Shown: one piece after another, positions 14,001 to 24,327 of the stretch
Layout: every line of letters begins with the position of its first letter
How positions within the stretch are numbered: position 1 is the stretch's first letter
Assembly (NCBI GenBank): GCA_032622095.1
Contig: CP136063.1
Span: 218,999,982 to 219,063,981, forward strand
Source of the DNA: Siphonodentalium dalli
Lineage: Eukaryota > Mollusca > Scaphopoda > Gadilida > Siphonodentaliidae
DNA length: 64,000 nt
Reading direction: 5' to 3'
The notes under the pieces: generated by a model
What the model saw: the letters and a program-made list of their open reading frames with translations, nothing else
Told to the model about the DNA's origin: nothing
Database searches by the model: none
Position numbers and translations under genes: made by a program

Positions 14001-17000
14001 AATGATTATGTGAATACGCTGCCCGCTTCATTATTATTACTATCATCATCATCATCACCATCATCACCGTCATCATCGTCTTCATCACCGTCATCATCAT
14101 TTATATCGTCATTATCAGCATCATAATCAACGAAATGGAAATCACCTTCGGTGTCAGCATTGTCACACCATCGCTATCATCATAATCATAATAATAATCC
14201 TCATCGTCATCATCACTACCATTAACAACATCGCCTCGTTGATAACACACACATCATCAGCATCATTTATCATCAAACTCATCGCCATCGCCATCACCAC
14301 CAACCTCATCATATTCACCATGTGTACATATATGTAGATATATCCAGTGTCGGATATTGACATCAATTACTATGATTCAGCATTATTGATTCATATTTCT
14401 GTACATATCGATTGTTTATTACATGCTTTATAAATCTTCATATACTGGAGGAAATAAGGATACAATAATTTTTGATCGGTACGCCGGTGACGCTGTGATA
14501 TTGTTGTGATATATTTATGGAATGACGGATAAACTCGGAGATACGAATCCAATTCTGGGACACGCATTATCATTGAATCAATCACAAGCTTTTAGTAACG
14601 AACTACAGCTATGATCTAATTAATCGCCCCCCCCCCCCCTTAACAAGGTTGTAGTGCGTTAATGACACCGGTTATGCCATACCGCCGTTCAACCACAGTC
14701 AAGTGGTTGACATGTGGCAACCGCAGGTAATCTTTCTACAGTACTATTAATAATATTTTGCGACAACTGTAATCGCATTAGTTTTTCACATGGCCACCTT
14801 ACACCCAGTCCAGCTGTTCGTGAGTGCCATGCACCGTGTTAACTATACACAAAACAATATTTATATTAATAATTTGTTTACGGTTTAAACAACATTCGAA
14901 GTTGGTCACTGACCGACATTCTCAACTGCATCATCAATGCAGCGTCAAGCCATGCCAGAAATATACACTATGTGGTGGTATAATGCTGACTTTAAAACAG
15001 TACGAACGTTGGCCATGGTAGGATTGATCATGTTCAATAGCATCAACAACGCGGTAATATCGGTGGTCAACGTCGTTAAGGGGGGGGGGGGTCAATTAGA
15101 GCTTAGCTGTATACATCATACATCGACATGTAGACCATGCCAATGTCCAGATGCATCATGTTCTTATCAAAACATGTGTGGTTATCATTCTGAGCGATTC
15201 GACCATTTCCGCTTTGCTAGGAAATAACCTCTTCCATAACTGGAAACCATATTCGCGAAATTCAACATTATATGGCCCTGGTGATCAGGCAATGTCATTG
15301 ACTCGTTGACTCATAGGTGCGAATGGACAATAATTTATTCACTATGGCTGTACCAAACTTGATCATATATTAATACATTAAACTCTGTTTGTGTTATCTT
15401 AGCATGTGTTCATATACCGATACAGCACATTGGAAGTGTACGATAAGCAAAACATTCAACACCGTGGTGATTTTTTTTTTTGGGAGAGTGATAATAATTC
15501 TGGTGACCCATTCAACACCAAAATCCTGTGCCGAGGACTAGTGAGCGCTATAGCGGTATTTCGTTAACAACATGGTGTCAGTTTTAATTAACAAAAGTTA
15601 ATGGTCTCCCCCCATTGTTAAATACTTGCTTATTGCACGCTATTTACATAATGTACAACAGGTTATGGAACATAACTTGGCTTTGTCCACATATATGTAA
15701 TGCAGCGTGGAACTACGACAATTACATACTATTTACGCGATATTTATTATGGGTATAAAGACAGGTCTGAGCGAACCACAGATTACCTATAATAGCCTGA
15801 TCGGGCTAAAATATACTGATCGGTCTTCCTGGCACAGTGCTCACTGTGGAAAGAGAGTGAACTCTAAATTCCTTGACAATTTGAATCTGTTTGTTTGAAT
15901 ATCTGTATACATGTATGCTTATTTTGAATATTCTCAGTAAATAACTATATGGTGTCCTGCAAAAGAGATCAGAATGAATTTTGTTTTAAGTATTGGTTTG
16001 CTACCCGTGTCCCACATGCATGTTGGCCGTGAAAGACCGATCAGTCTATTTTAGCCCGACCATGCTAGTATACATGTAGATAGAGTTGTGGTTCATCCAG
16101 AACTTTTTAAGATGTCTGATTTATTATGTTTAATATGGTTCAAGCCCATTAGTGCCAACGCATAACAATATCTGCAATAAATCACAAACCTTTGTGATAA
16201 ATCTCAAACATGTTTGCGATAAATTGTAAAGTATAAACACCAAGTAGTTTTAGAGTTATCGTAAAGATGCTTGAGATTTATCGCTAAGGTGTTGTGATTT
16301 TTCGCAAACATTTGCTCCCCTCATCACACATGCATGCTGGCTGTGAATTACTGATCGGTCTATTTTAGCACGACCGGGCAATTATAGATTGATAGGTTGT
16401 TCACTCAGACCTGTTTAAGATGTCTGATTTATAATGTTTACTTTAATTACACACACATTAAAAAATTTCGACGATTATTTCAGATAATCTGACATATTTC
16501 ACTCCACGGGATATCCTGACCCAGACCTGTTTAAGATGTCTGATTTATAATGTTTACAGAAGCCCATTAGCGCCAAAAAACATTGCGACAAATCTCAAAC
16601 ATCTTTGCCATAAATCGCAAAATATAATCACCCAGTACGCAGTCTGAGAGTTATCGTAAAGGTTTGCGAGTTATGGCAAAGGTGTTTGTGATTTTTCGCA
16701 AAGTTGTTTTGTGATTTATCTCAAAGGTTTGCTCCCCTTATCCCACATGCATGCTGGCTGTGAAAGACCGATCGGTCTATTTTAGCCCAACCGTGCTATT
16801 ATAGATCGATTGGTGGTTTACCCAGACTTGTTGAAGATGTCCGATTTATATTTATACCGTTCAAGCCTATTATTGTCAATGCATAAAAATATATCTGTGA
16901 TAAATCACAAACCATTGCGAATAATCGCAAACCTTCGTGATCAATCGAAAACCTTTGTACTAATTCGCATATATTTATTGCAAAGTAGTATGCGATTCGC

Positions 17001-20000
17001 AAAGGTTTGCGATTTATCGCAAGGTAGTTTTGTATTTATCGGACTATTCTAGATCGATTGGTGTTTCATCCAGACATTGTTAAAGATGTTTGATTTATAA
17101 TGTTTACTTTAATACTATTACACACAAATTAAGAAATTTGGCCAATTATTTTAGACATTCAGACCAATTTTACTCCACATGCAGGGAACGTACAGTTCAG
17201 GGAAATCCTGAAATCGAGATATTAAACCTTGAATTAAGTACAAAAACACGATCAAGGTTCTATACTAATAAAAGTAATACATGTATAATTCGGATTATTT
17301 CATTTAGCAATACGCAAGGGAGTCCATGTGGTTTTGTACTTAATTCGATGTTTAAACGTCGTAGCATCAAATGGAATCTAACATGCCACATTGTTAAATT
17401 TTCCGTCGGCCATTTTTCGTGATTTCGAGTGCTTGGTATCTGGGCAGGTTCTCCGCATAGTACCTATATGTTTGGTTCTCTGAAGTACCAAATTGCTAGG
17501 TACTGCATAGTACCTAAATACTCAGAGTACATGTCTTGATATTTGGTACTTCAGATAATATAATGGGCGTGTCAAGAAAGCGTGTATTTCTTGGCACTTC
17601 CTATCGTGTGCGTCATGGCATCGGTGACATAAAGACGGGGTGGGTATTATATGCATAATGCCCGGATAGGTACACCACATAACCTAAATATAGGTACTCC
17701 AGAGAATCTAAATATATAGGTACTCCAGAGAACCTAAATATATAGGTACTCCAGAGAACCTAAATATATAGGTACTCCAGAGAACCTAAATAAAACAATT
17801 ATGTACTCCCCCGGGACAAAGCTTAGTACCCACGTAGTACTCCAGAGTACCTATTTTTAACCTAGTTTTAAGACTGAATGAAGCCGAATTTCATAGACAG
17901 CTAATTGCACCTAGTATAATGTAACAGTGTCGTTTATCTTAAGTTATCTAATCAGAGAAGAAAACATGCATAGCATAATGCAGAAGGAGCGAATGGAAAG
18001 AGTTCGAGTTGAAGAGATATAGAATACACCCATAGTAGCCGAGAATACTAAATGTTCACCGCGAGTGGAATTGTGGTTTTAACCAGGAGCATTTCGGCGA
18101 ATGGTTAAAACCACAATACCACGAGTTATGATTTTGTGTTATGCTCGGCTACTATGCCTGTATTTTATTTATGTCATAGTTATTATTTTTGATTTGTTCC
18201 GCGAATTCAGCAACTCCAATGCTTACTTTGAATGTACTCCACACCGAGAGACGCAAACACGACGCTCCAGGGAATGCATGTGAATCACGCGTAGTGATAC
18301 ATACATTTACGTCATGGCGTAAGCGTGTTTCTGAGCGATCAGTCACTTGGAATTACCATGTTTCTTAGTTCATTAGTTCATTTAAGACAAGCAAGCTACA
18401 ATGGTACAATTGATTGAAATGCAGGCAATTTTTCTCATATCTAAATTATATCATGACAACTTCCAATTTTAAATGAATGTGACATAAGACCTATTTGGCT
18501 AACTACTATGTAGTTCTACTATACATGTATGTATAAACGTTTAAGTATAAAATTGTGTTAGAATATTTACACCCACAGTAGAAATTTATACCTACAGCAT
18601 GCTGATGTTTTACTATCGACCCCTGTTGGGACCCACCCACCCCCGCGTCCAAATTTGTTTCCGTTTTCGGCAGTTCTTTTTACACCCACCCCCCCCCCTT
18701 TTAACACTAAAACAGAGGTTTGCGGGGGGATTCAATGTAAACAGCTGTATATGAATTTATGTGCATACTCTTTGTCATGAATGTTAACATTGACATGTAA
18801 ATAGGAATGAGTCATTTTGGGGTCATTCGGCCAAAAAAACATGGCTGCCAGCGGCCATCTTGGATTTCAAAATTTGCAACAAAATACAACACAATAACTG
18901 CCTGCAATCAGTTTAGCAGTTAGTATTACATTATTTATCTTATTCTAATGTGTTTTAAGCCAAATTCATTACAAAAACAGTCAAAAAAATTGCAGGAAAA
19001 TTATTTTTGAGTGGCGGAAAAAATTGTTTGTTGGTCCCCGGCATAGGTGCCCGAAAAAAATAATTCCACCCCCCTGTTTTTATGAGAATTTTTGCATTCG
19101 GTTTCTGGCACATTGTAACTTTCTTTGCTGAAATGTCTGCAAATCAATTCATGGCAAATTTGCGAGTGTATGAACGTACCATGATAGCACAACTTTCATA
19201 TTGTTATATTAAGGGGAAGGTCAAGTGACCAATTTTGAATGGGCATTTCCGGAGCAAAAGTTACAGGGTTGCACATACTTCTGTGTGTGATTTGGTATTG
19301 GAAACAACACAGGTATGTAATTGGGGCCTGTTTCATGAAGCAAGGTCATAAGATGATCTTAAGATGGACTTAATCTAAGATCTAAGGTGGATCTTATGAT
19401 GTAACTCTTCCGTTTCAAGAACGCGTTTCACAAAACAAGATTAAGTCCTACTTAAGTAGTAAGTTAAGTTTCAGCTCATTTAGACTGGTTATCGACAATT
19501 TTCTACAGTCCGGAACGAAAATATGTGGGCTTGTGCAATCTTTATGTACGGCATTGAGAGGTTATCGAGAATGAGCCGAGTCCGATGGACATTATTGTGT
19601 GACAGGGATGCTGGATAGCGGCTGGGGTGAGGTGGGCGAATCAGCGCATGTATCTTAGTGTCTATAGTCAATGCATGGCCTTATATTCGCATATGGATCT
19701 TAGACTTGTATGAGTTCCACGATGTGAATTCGAACATGAGTACATCGAAGGCTCTTAAAATGACGAGCTTTGCGTTTACTGACGAGTGGCGGTGTCAGAA
19801 ATAAGACAATATAATTATATGGATCGATGCATGACTGCGACCATGCATTCACGCCGAGTTAATCAACTGAGAGCAATGATCAGGCGGCGATTTTTTTTAT
19901 GTGAGCCGACATAACTCGTATATTGTCGACCACCGCTCTCTACGTGTAGCAATAATAAAAATAAATCGGCGATGTCATCAGGACACACATAGGTCATTTT

Positions 20001-23000
20001 TCGATTCAAAGGGAAATGAAAAATATTTGTTAGAGTAACTTTTTAATTATTTTTATGCAGATGTTTCATGTGGTTGTCATACCATGGATATATATATAAA
20101 ACTACGTTTTCGTTAGAACACTCGTATTAAGGGGTGTCATCGTTACGGGTGTGTATATCATATACACAGTATGATGTACAACGGTTATCCCACCCCTGCA
20201 AAAAAGAACATGACAAAAATTTGGACAGCCTTGAATATCACGACATATGGGCGTGGGCATAAAATCAATACAAATAATATTCTCTATAGAAAATTGTCAC
20301 TATTTCTAAAACATATTTTGATAAAGAGCGTTTATGTTACCTTTCCTATATGACATATCTGCTTTGTAAACAGCCGACGGAAATTTGGAAAGAGGAAAGA
20401 ATCAACAAATTAATTGATCTCATTTTACCCCATCTCCCACACACACATGGAATAACATAGAGGAGATTGTGAGCTTTGAGCTAGGCCATAATTCTTATCA
20501 AAAGTTTAATTCGTGGGTAATACAATTTTATTATATATATTATATATTGGTCACATACACAGCTGATAATTGACTTTATTACATGATTCTACCCTTATTC
20601 CATTCAATAAACCCATTCTATAAATAGAGGATCTACAACGAGTCCCCAGTTTATAACGGAATTTACAAAACAAGTCCAGTAAATTAGGTCTGGACCGAGC
20701 CTTTGGCGAGGTTCAGACCTAATTTACTGGACGAGTTTTGTAAATTCCGATATAAACAGGGGACGAGTTGTAGATTCTATTTATTACATGATCCAAAAAA
20801 TCGACAAAATACTCTTACATCAACAAATGAGACGCGAAACTAACATCGGCTTCTATAAGGCATGCGATAACGTTTCACGTAACTATGCGTTGTTTGTCCG
20901 CGTAAAGAAATAGTCCCAGATAAATAAAGACTCTTTGTCGTATTTAATGGCGTATATTTAATAACATAACTTTTCAAACTCTTCATTCATTATAGTTTGT
21001 TGGAAAAATATTGAAGCCATAGTATTTTGAGACGTAGCCTACGGAATGTAAAGAGACGACAAACCGGAAGTCAAATGTCACCTGGCACTATTTCCTGTTA
21101 TTAAACGAACGTTTAATATCACAATTTATAGAATGGGTTTATTGAATGGAATAAGGGTAGGATCATATAATAAATTGTGATATTAAACGTTCGTTTAATA
21201 ACAGGAAATAGTGCCAGGTGACCTTTGACTTCCGGTTTGTGGTCTGTTAACATTCCATAAGCTATATACGTCTCAAAATACCATAGCTTCCAATATTTTT
21301 CCAACAAACTATTATGAATGAAGAGTTTGAAAAATTATATCATTAAAAATACGCCAATATATGCGCCAAAGAGTCTTTATTTATCTAGGACTATTTCTTT
21401 ACGCGGCAAACAACGAATAGTTACGTAAAACGTCATCGCATGTCTCATAGAAGCCGATGTTAGTTTCGCGTCACATTTGTTGATTTAAGTATGTTTTGTC
21501 GATGTTTTGAATCATGTAATAAATAGAATCTACAACTCGTCCCCAGTTTATAGCGGAAATTACAAAACTCGTCCAGTAAATTAGGTCTGGACCTCGCCAA
21601 AGGCTCGGCCCAGACCTAATTTACTGGACTCGTTTTGTAAATCCCGCTATAAACTGGGGACTCGTTGTAGATCCTCTATATATCCTACATTCGACGAGGC
21701 TCGGGGTGGCTAGTTGGTCTCTGTGGGGAGGGGGGTACATCGTGCAATTTCCAACTGCATCCGCCCCTTAATTGAACCGGGCCAAACTTCCATGTTCGCG
21801 AAATGCCATGTCCACCACCCACGTTTGATTTAAACTTTCCAATTGGTATCTCAAATATTCCAACAGTTCGAAATTTCTAACCTGACGACCTAAAGTTGGT
21901 GATTTTCGGTTGCTGTTGTTTGTCTAAAACAACACATTCCTTTAGTTAGAAATTCAAACAATTGAAACCTATATATAGTGTACGATTAATGTTCTTGTCG
22001 GGCATGAAATTTCCAATTGCTAAACATTTTGACCAAAGTGTGTGTGTGGTGGGGGGGGGGGGGGGTAGACAACACAAAAACCCCATTCGCATGTCCCTGA
22101 TGATAAGTCTGTACTCTGAATTGTTTTTACCAAATTAACTCTATGGTTATACGATGGGGGGGGGGTGCCCTCTCCAAACTTTGGTTTCGAATGTTTGAGG
22201 TACCAGTTGGAATGTTTACACCCAAAGATAATTTGGTGTTGTTTAAGGGGGTGTAGTTGGACATTTCGAGGCGAACACCCCCTCTCACTCTGTAGCCACG
22301 ACCCTGTATACCAGACGACGAATTTCCCACCCAGACAAAGGACAGATATCTCCGTAATTGCAAAATAACATAGGCCGCCATACGTGTGATCGATATGCCA
22401 CTTATCACGTGGGTCTTAACTTTAAGATTATCTTATGACAACTCACAGCAGTCTTAAAGTTAAGACCAAAGTTAAGACCATCTTAAGTTAAGACATTGTT
22501 TGTGAAACGCACTTATGACTGAAGTTTGAACTTATGGCCATCTTAAGTCCCAACTATGTCATAAGTTGCTTTCATGAAACAGGGCCCTGTCGGGTCCGCT
22601 TGGAATTTGTTCCATTATAAAGTTGGTGTATTTATTTTTGAATTTTATATTGATTTTTCAAATTTAGATCAAGTGATGTAATTCCATAAAAAAAATTCAC
22701 AAAAATAAAATTATTGCAAAATTTTATAATTTACCAAGCGGACCCACCAGATGAATAAATGTTGTTTCCAGTAGCACATCAAGTCACACTCAGAAGTATG
22801 TGCAACTCTGTAAGTTTTGTTCCGCAGATTTGCATGGAAATCACCATTCAAAATTGTTCACTTGACCTCCCTCTTAACGGGCGAATATCGGCCTTTCGTT
22901 AGACACCAAAATGAGCCCTCTATACGCGCTGTATTCCTCGAGTTTTGAATTTTCCAAAAACCCCAATTATCCTCATCGTCCGGCCGCTCATCGCCGTCGA

Positions 23001-23208
23001 AATTAGCCATCGCCACCAATTCCCAGTAACAATTATGATAAAAACTATAGTCGGCAGCTCTGTGATGTTGAGGATTATCACACCTGCCCCAACACCTACC
23101 CGAAACAATAGCCGCCGGGTGAACAGGACGACCCCCTCTTAACTTACCTTCGGATCCTAGAGTAAACAACGAAGCAATAAAGACCATTACTAATTTCAAC
23201 CATTCCAT
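5004..23208 (-). CDS. Gene 1: ADAMTS-like secreted metalloprotease, 5' part (exons 1-3)
   Basis: Three phase-compatible minus-strand exons (23148-23208, 5860-6104, 5004-5090) encode a signal peptide and about 111 residues of prodomain. They are nearly identical to gene 2. The signal peptide is MEWLKLVMVFIASLFTLGSE; exon 2 starts within a codon completed by the last G of exon 1. Intron 1 is 17.0 kb against 2.2 kb in gene 2 because several mobile elements entered it. Exons 4 to 16 are not visible in the 5 kb left of exon 3, so the gene either continues beyond the window or is broken. Its role as an M12B zinc protease rests on similarity to gene 2, since its own catalytic domain is not in view. 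Its start lies 4.3 kb from the 3' end of gene 2, in the same orientation. Confidence 0.75.
5140..5180. repeat. Single-copy progenitor of the gene 2 intron minisatellite
   Basis: One copy of the unit GAATACCAATACAATGCAGG plus flanks lies in intron 2 of gene 1, just upstream of exon 3 in the transcript. The same intron in gene 2 carries about eight tandem copies (42365-42730). Confidence 0.75.
5450..5830. repeat. Intron 2 block with TATATATGAG hairpins
   Basis: It contains tandem variants of CCCCTGTGATGGGGTGGC-type text (5455-5600). It then has an imperfect palindrome (5600-5665: GTGCATTATCTTATATATGA with its complement) and a TATGGAGCTTCACATGGA block. The second half is shared with gene 2 intron 2 (43640-43900). 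The palindromes resemble the hairpins inside the 400-bp TTAA MITEs. Confidence 0.6.
5860..6104 (-). CDS. Gene 1 exon 2 (prodomain)
   Basis: Acceptor TTCCAG and donor GTAAGT enclose 245 nt: two bases completing a Val codon, then 81 codons ending ..DEEHT in phase 0. The content is beta-rich prodomain of the M12B type (VTADDVAIVTLRHST... and RAPVYELQETDG). Four residues differ from gene 2 exon 2 (for example D/A in TADD and N/D in DMIN), while the surrounding introns have diverged much further, which suggests constraint on the protein. Confidence 0.88.
6900..7215. repeat. A-rich duplicated low-complexity tract
   Basis: Two copies of ACAAACCTGAACAAAG followed by GGAATTTAAAA and long A runs lie about 237 bp apart (near 6930 and 7168). 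Between them AAACAGGAAAACAAACAT is also repeated. The F/C-rich minus-strand reading frame is low-complexity noise. Confidence 0.65.
7308..7438. repeat. About 60-bp-arm perfect-type palindrome
   Basis: The left arm (AGAGCATGACTTGTCGTGAA ... GTGTAGTTCAC) and the right arm (GTGAACTACACAACCTCACT ... AGCATGCTCT-like end) are reverse complements around a short loop at TCCGCTTCGCGTC. The sequence can form a long hairpin. It sits inside a gene 1-specific block of intron 1. Confidence 0.8.
8005..12471. mobile_element. 4.5-kb non-autonomous TIR element in intron 1
   Basis: The left end GTCCAGGAGATCG followed by GTTGCTCATATTGACGGACA is mirrored at the right end by TGTCCGTCAAAATGAGCAAC and CGATCCCCTGGAC, about 55 bp of imperfect TIR. 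TA flanks both ends. Gene 2 intron 1 runs uninterrupted across the matching point (TTTAAGCTTAATAACATT, about 45075-45095). No transposase-sized frame is present. The TA duplication suggests mobilisation by a Tc1/mariner-type enzyme (inference). The element contains the 521-bp satellite at 9640-11240. Confidence 0.75.
9640..11240. repeat. 521-bp tandem satellite with CGAAGCTTCG words
   Basis: Two nearly identical units start at about 10025 (GAAGTTTATCGATGTCTACT) and about 10546. Each is made of two related subunits of roughly 300 and 220 bp (second subunit starts GAAGTTTATCCATGTCTACT at about 10327 and 10848). More diverged subunits flank them at about 9640-10020 and 10990-11240. Every subunit carries TACCGAAGCTTCGTGAC-type palindromes and ATTATATATTAACCCAT. 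Reading frames across it are incidental. Confidence 0.8.
14030..14320. repeat. (CAT/CAC)n microsatellite
   Basis: Imperfect CATCATCATCACCATCATC trinucleotide tract, decaying towards its right end. The Met/Ile-rich minus-strand frame over it is a shadow of the repeat. Confidence 0.85.
15770..17110. repeat. Diverged tandem array with GCAAACCTTTGTGAT-type words
   Basis: A module containing CACATGCATGCTGGCTGTGA, GATCGGTCTATTTTAGCCC, a TAGATCGATTGGTGG variant and AAGATGTCTGATTTATAATG recurs at about 16015, 16325, 16740 and, truncated, at 17045; partial copies lie near 15790 and 16515. Modules are separated by stretches of repeated TTTGCGATTTATCGCAAA-like palindromic words. Spacing is irregular (about 300-420 bp). 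Confidence 0.7.
17455..17860. repeat. 26-bp tandem repeat of GGTACTCCAGAGAACCTAAA
   Basis: At about 17690-17795 the unit TAGGTACTCCAGAGAACC plus TAAATATA repeats four times. The inverted motif (GGTTCTCTGAAGTACC) lies on the left side at about 17470. The pair may mark the end of the insertion block beginning at 12719. Confidence 0.75.
18600..19080. other. Intron 1 segment without match in gene 2
   Basis: It contains C-rich runs (18620-18700) and ordinary AT-rich sequence. Gene 2 has different text at this position (46030-46490), so one or both were replaced. No gene is seen. Confidence 0.5.
20624..21679. repeat. 1.06-kb near-perfect palindrome (foldback element)
   Basis: The two halves are reverse complements around about 21150, from ATAGAGGATCTACAACGAGT at the left to ACTCGTTGTAGATCCTCTAT at the right. 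Both ends are themselves hairpins with ACCTAATTTACTGGAC arms (20624-20783 and 21522-21679). The left flank repeats sequence of the centre (CATTCAATAAACCCATTCTA at about 20600), so it may have inserted into an older copy of itself. Half-length relatives lie in the last intron of genes 2 and 3. The Ile/Phe-rich frame at the centre is not a gene. Confidence 0.85.
21680..22400. other. Interior of the 3.7-kb element, G/C homopolymer-rich
   Basis: Contains several G runs (22050-22068, 22156-22166) and no recognised gene. Overlapping open frames on both strands near 22130-22400 lack features of a protein family. Confidence 0.5.
22863..23147 (-). other. Readthrough frame: 95 codons in frame with the gene 1 signal peptide
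   Basis: If the exon 1 donor at 23147 is not used, the frame from the gene 1 ATG stays open to a stop at about 22858, giving a 116-residue protein. The extra part begins KLRGGRPVHPAAIVSGRC and holds four cysteines (GRCWGRC, HNCYW, FWCLT) and an acidic patch. Most of the DNA (22878-23138) is absent from gene 2 and lies between two CCCTCTTAA words, so it came with or beside the mobile element. Other frames are also open here, so chance openness is a serious alternative. I recognise no family. Confidence 0.3.
23148..23208 (-). CDS. Gene 1 exon 1 (start codon and signal peptide)
   Basis: The ATG at 23208-23206 has a good context (AAGATGG). It encodes MEWLKLVMVFIASLFTLGSE plus one base before donor G|GTAAGT. 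A charged n-region and hydrophobic core are typical of a secretory signal. Gene 2 has the same exon with conservative changes (LIIVFIASILTLGSK). A TATA box sits 43 bp upstream of the ATG. Confidence 0.88.
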
Positions 23209-23250
23209 CTTGAATATGATATCGGACTGATTGCGGTCTAACCCATATTG

Positions 23251-23258
23251 TATTTATA
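23251..23258 (-). promoter_or_regulatory. TATA box of gene 1
   Basis: TATAAATA on the minus strand, 43 bp upstream of the start codon, implies a very short 5' UTR. The surrounding about 60 bp (TAGAAGTATAAATACAAT and TCAGTCCGATATCATAT) is conserved upstream of gene 2 at the same distance. Confidence 0.7.
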
Positions 23259-23269
23259 CTTCTACTCTA

Positions 23270-24327
23270 AATTGTATCTGACGCGTGCCGCTCAGCTGAC
23301 CTGAGCACGATTTTTGACATGGTTCGCTTAATCCTCACTGAGTACGCAGGATTTACTTGATGTGGACATGCACTTGATGCGATGGGGCCTTTTAGCAACG
23401 ATGTCTCTGTCGGTTTATTTGAAGCCACGCTTTATTCTGAATATCACTATTCGAATACACACACAACTTCGACTTCAAGTTATCATGATTAAAACATGCC
23501 ATGCAGACTTTGTCCATACGATTTTTTCAAATTCAAAATTATGTCTGTAGCTCATGTGACCAGTTTCTCAAGTCAACATTTATACATGTATGTATACGCA
23601 TGTCGCTATGACAGTACTCATGTGTGAATGACGCGAGTGTATAAAAAAAATAGTTAGTCTGTATATAGTAATGGGCACATCCACTCTGTTTTGGGTGTAT
23701 GTGCCTTCAATGAATGGTACCAGGGGGACAGTCATTATTTGTCAACTTATTAGAATGTTTTCCTTTATGGAGTGCGTCATATTCAACTACTTTGGTTTCC
23801 CTTCTGGATCGAGATCTTGGCGGTGATAGCGACATACTGGTTATGACAACGCTGCTTCTCTGCACAACTCGGTCGTTTCAATCAAATCAATTCAAATCAA
23901 ATAAAAAAAAAATTACTAGCCCTGTTAGGTTCTCAAATCGGAAGACCTTGCTTCGTTGGAGTCAATTTACTAAATGACAATACAATGAATTCGCGCGAAA
24001 AAGGTGTGATAGCTCATTAATTAACTGCGCCAATAATGTCCACGATAGAGCAACCAATGAGCGAATGGATAGCGCTCTCTTATTGGATATGCAAATGAGG
24101 GTTTCTCTATCTGTGATTGGCGACACTAGTCTTGTCAGGTACCACTCTGATTTGATTTCTATGCCTAAACCACTTCGACAGAGATGTTCACCTTTACGCC
24201 TCGGTAGCATTCATTCACTCAAGGCCTATTTTCACTTTTTTTATTTTATATGCTGTGCTTTATAAAAGAAATATTAATGCGACATATGCGGTTTGCGCTC
24301 CAAAATACATCCAATAATATTCGCTTT
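23270..24327. other. Upstream region of gene 1
   Basis: Partly paralogous to 46800-47106 (for example TTTTATTTTATATGCTGTGC against TTTAATTCTATATGCTATAC). The block 23300-24210 has no counterpart upstream of gene 2. Overlapping frames on both strands around 23960-24265 show no family signal. No gene is supported. Confidence 0.5.

Larger units (their letters stand above)
12719..17876. other. Gene 1-specific intron 1 insertion, mixed repeats
   Basis: This block is absent from gene 2 intron 1: 12718 and 17877 correspond to adjacent text near 45320. It contains microsatellite, poly-C/poly-G runs (about 14628 and 15080), the GCAAA repeat array and TACC-rich ends. GGAGTACATA...GGTACC near the left end and GGTACTCTGGAGTAC near the right end hint at subterminal inverted repeats, but I could not define clean TIRs. 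No gene is recognised. Confidence 0.55.
19323..22588. mobile_element. Second-layer inverted repeat, GGGCCTGTTTCATGAA type
   Basis: GGGCCTGTTTCATGAAGCAA at 19323 is mirrored by TTGCTTTCATGAAACAGGG at about 22565. Both arms carry CTTAAGATGG and TTTCACAAA words and are about 140-190 bp long and imperfect. They sit entirely within the outer TIRs. This could be an independent element or subterminal repeats of the outer one. Confidence 0.65.
19209..22877. mobile_element. 3.7-kb TTAA-flanked element with about 95-bp TIRs
   Basis: The left end begins TTAAGGGGAAGGTCAAGTGA and the right end finishes TCACTTGACCTCCCTCTTAA. The similarity continues inward for about 95 bp (GTTGCACATACTTCTG on the left against CAGAAGTATGTGCAAC on the right). 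TTAA stands at both ends. Gene 2 lacks it at the corresponding point: its intron 1 reads from CATATTGTTATA directly into the exon 1 donor. No transposase frame is present. Two further layers of inverted repeats are nested inside (see 19323-22588 and 20624-21679). Confidence 0.78.
6105..23147 (-). other. Gene 1 intron 1, inflated by insertions
   Basis: Paralogous blocks shared with gene 2 intron 1 (44424-46628) are interrupted by gene 1-specific sequence. Shared blocks are about 6105-6140, 7455-8004, 12480-12718, 17877-18595 and 19080-19208. Gene 1-only blocks are about 6145-7450, 8005-12471, 12719-17876, 18600-19080 and 19209-23142. No exon is recognised inside. The intron grew from about 2.2 to 17.0 kb, mainly by mobile elements and their internal satellites. 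Confidence 0.8.

Noticed and set aside
14163-14366. Met-rich minus-strand frame
   Set aside because: Translation of a CAT/CAC microsatellite.
12719-17876. Single TIR element spanning the whole gene 1-specific block
   Set aside because: Ends show only loose TACC/GTAC word similarity; I could not define matching arms or a target duplication.
22945-23142. Plus-strand frame opposite the readthrough tail
   Set aside because: No signal or motif; three frames are open there, so openness alone is weak evidence.
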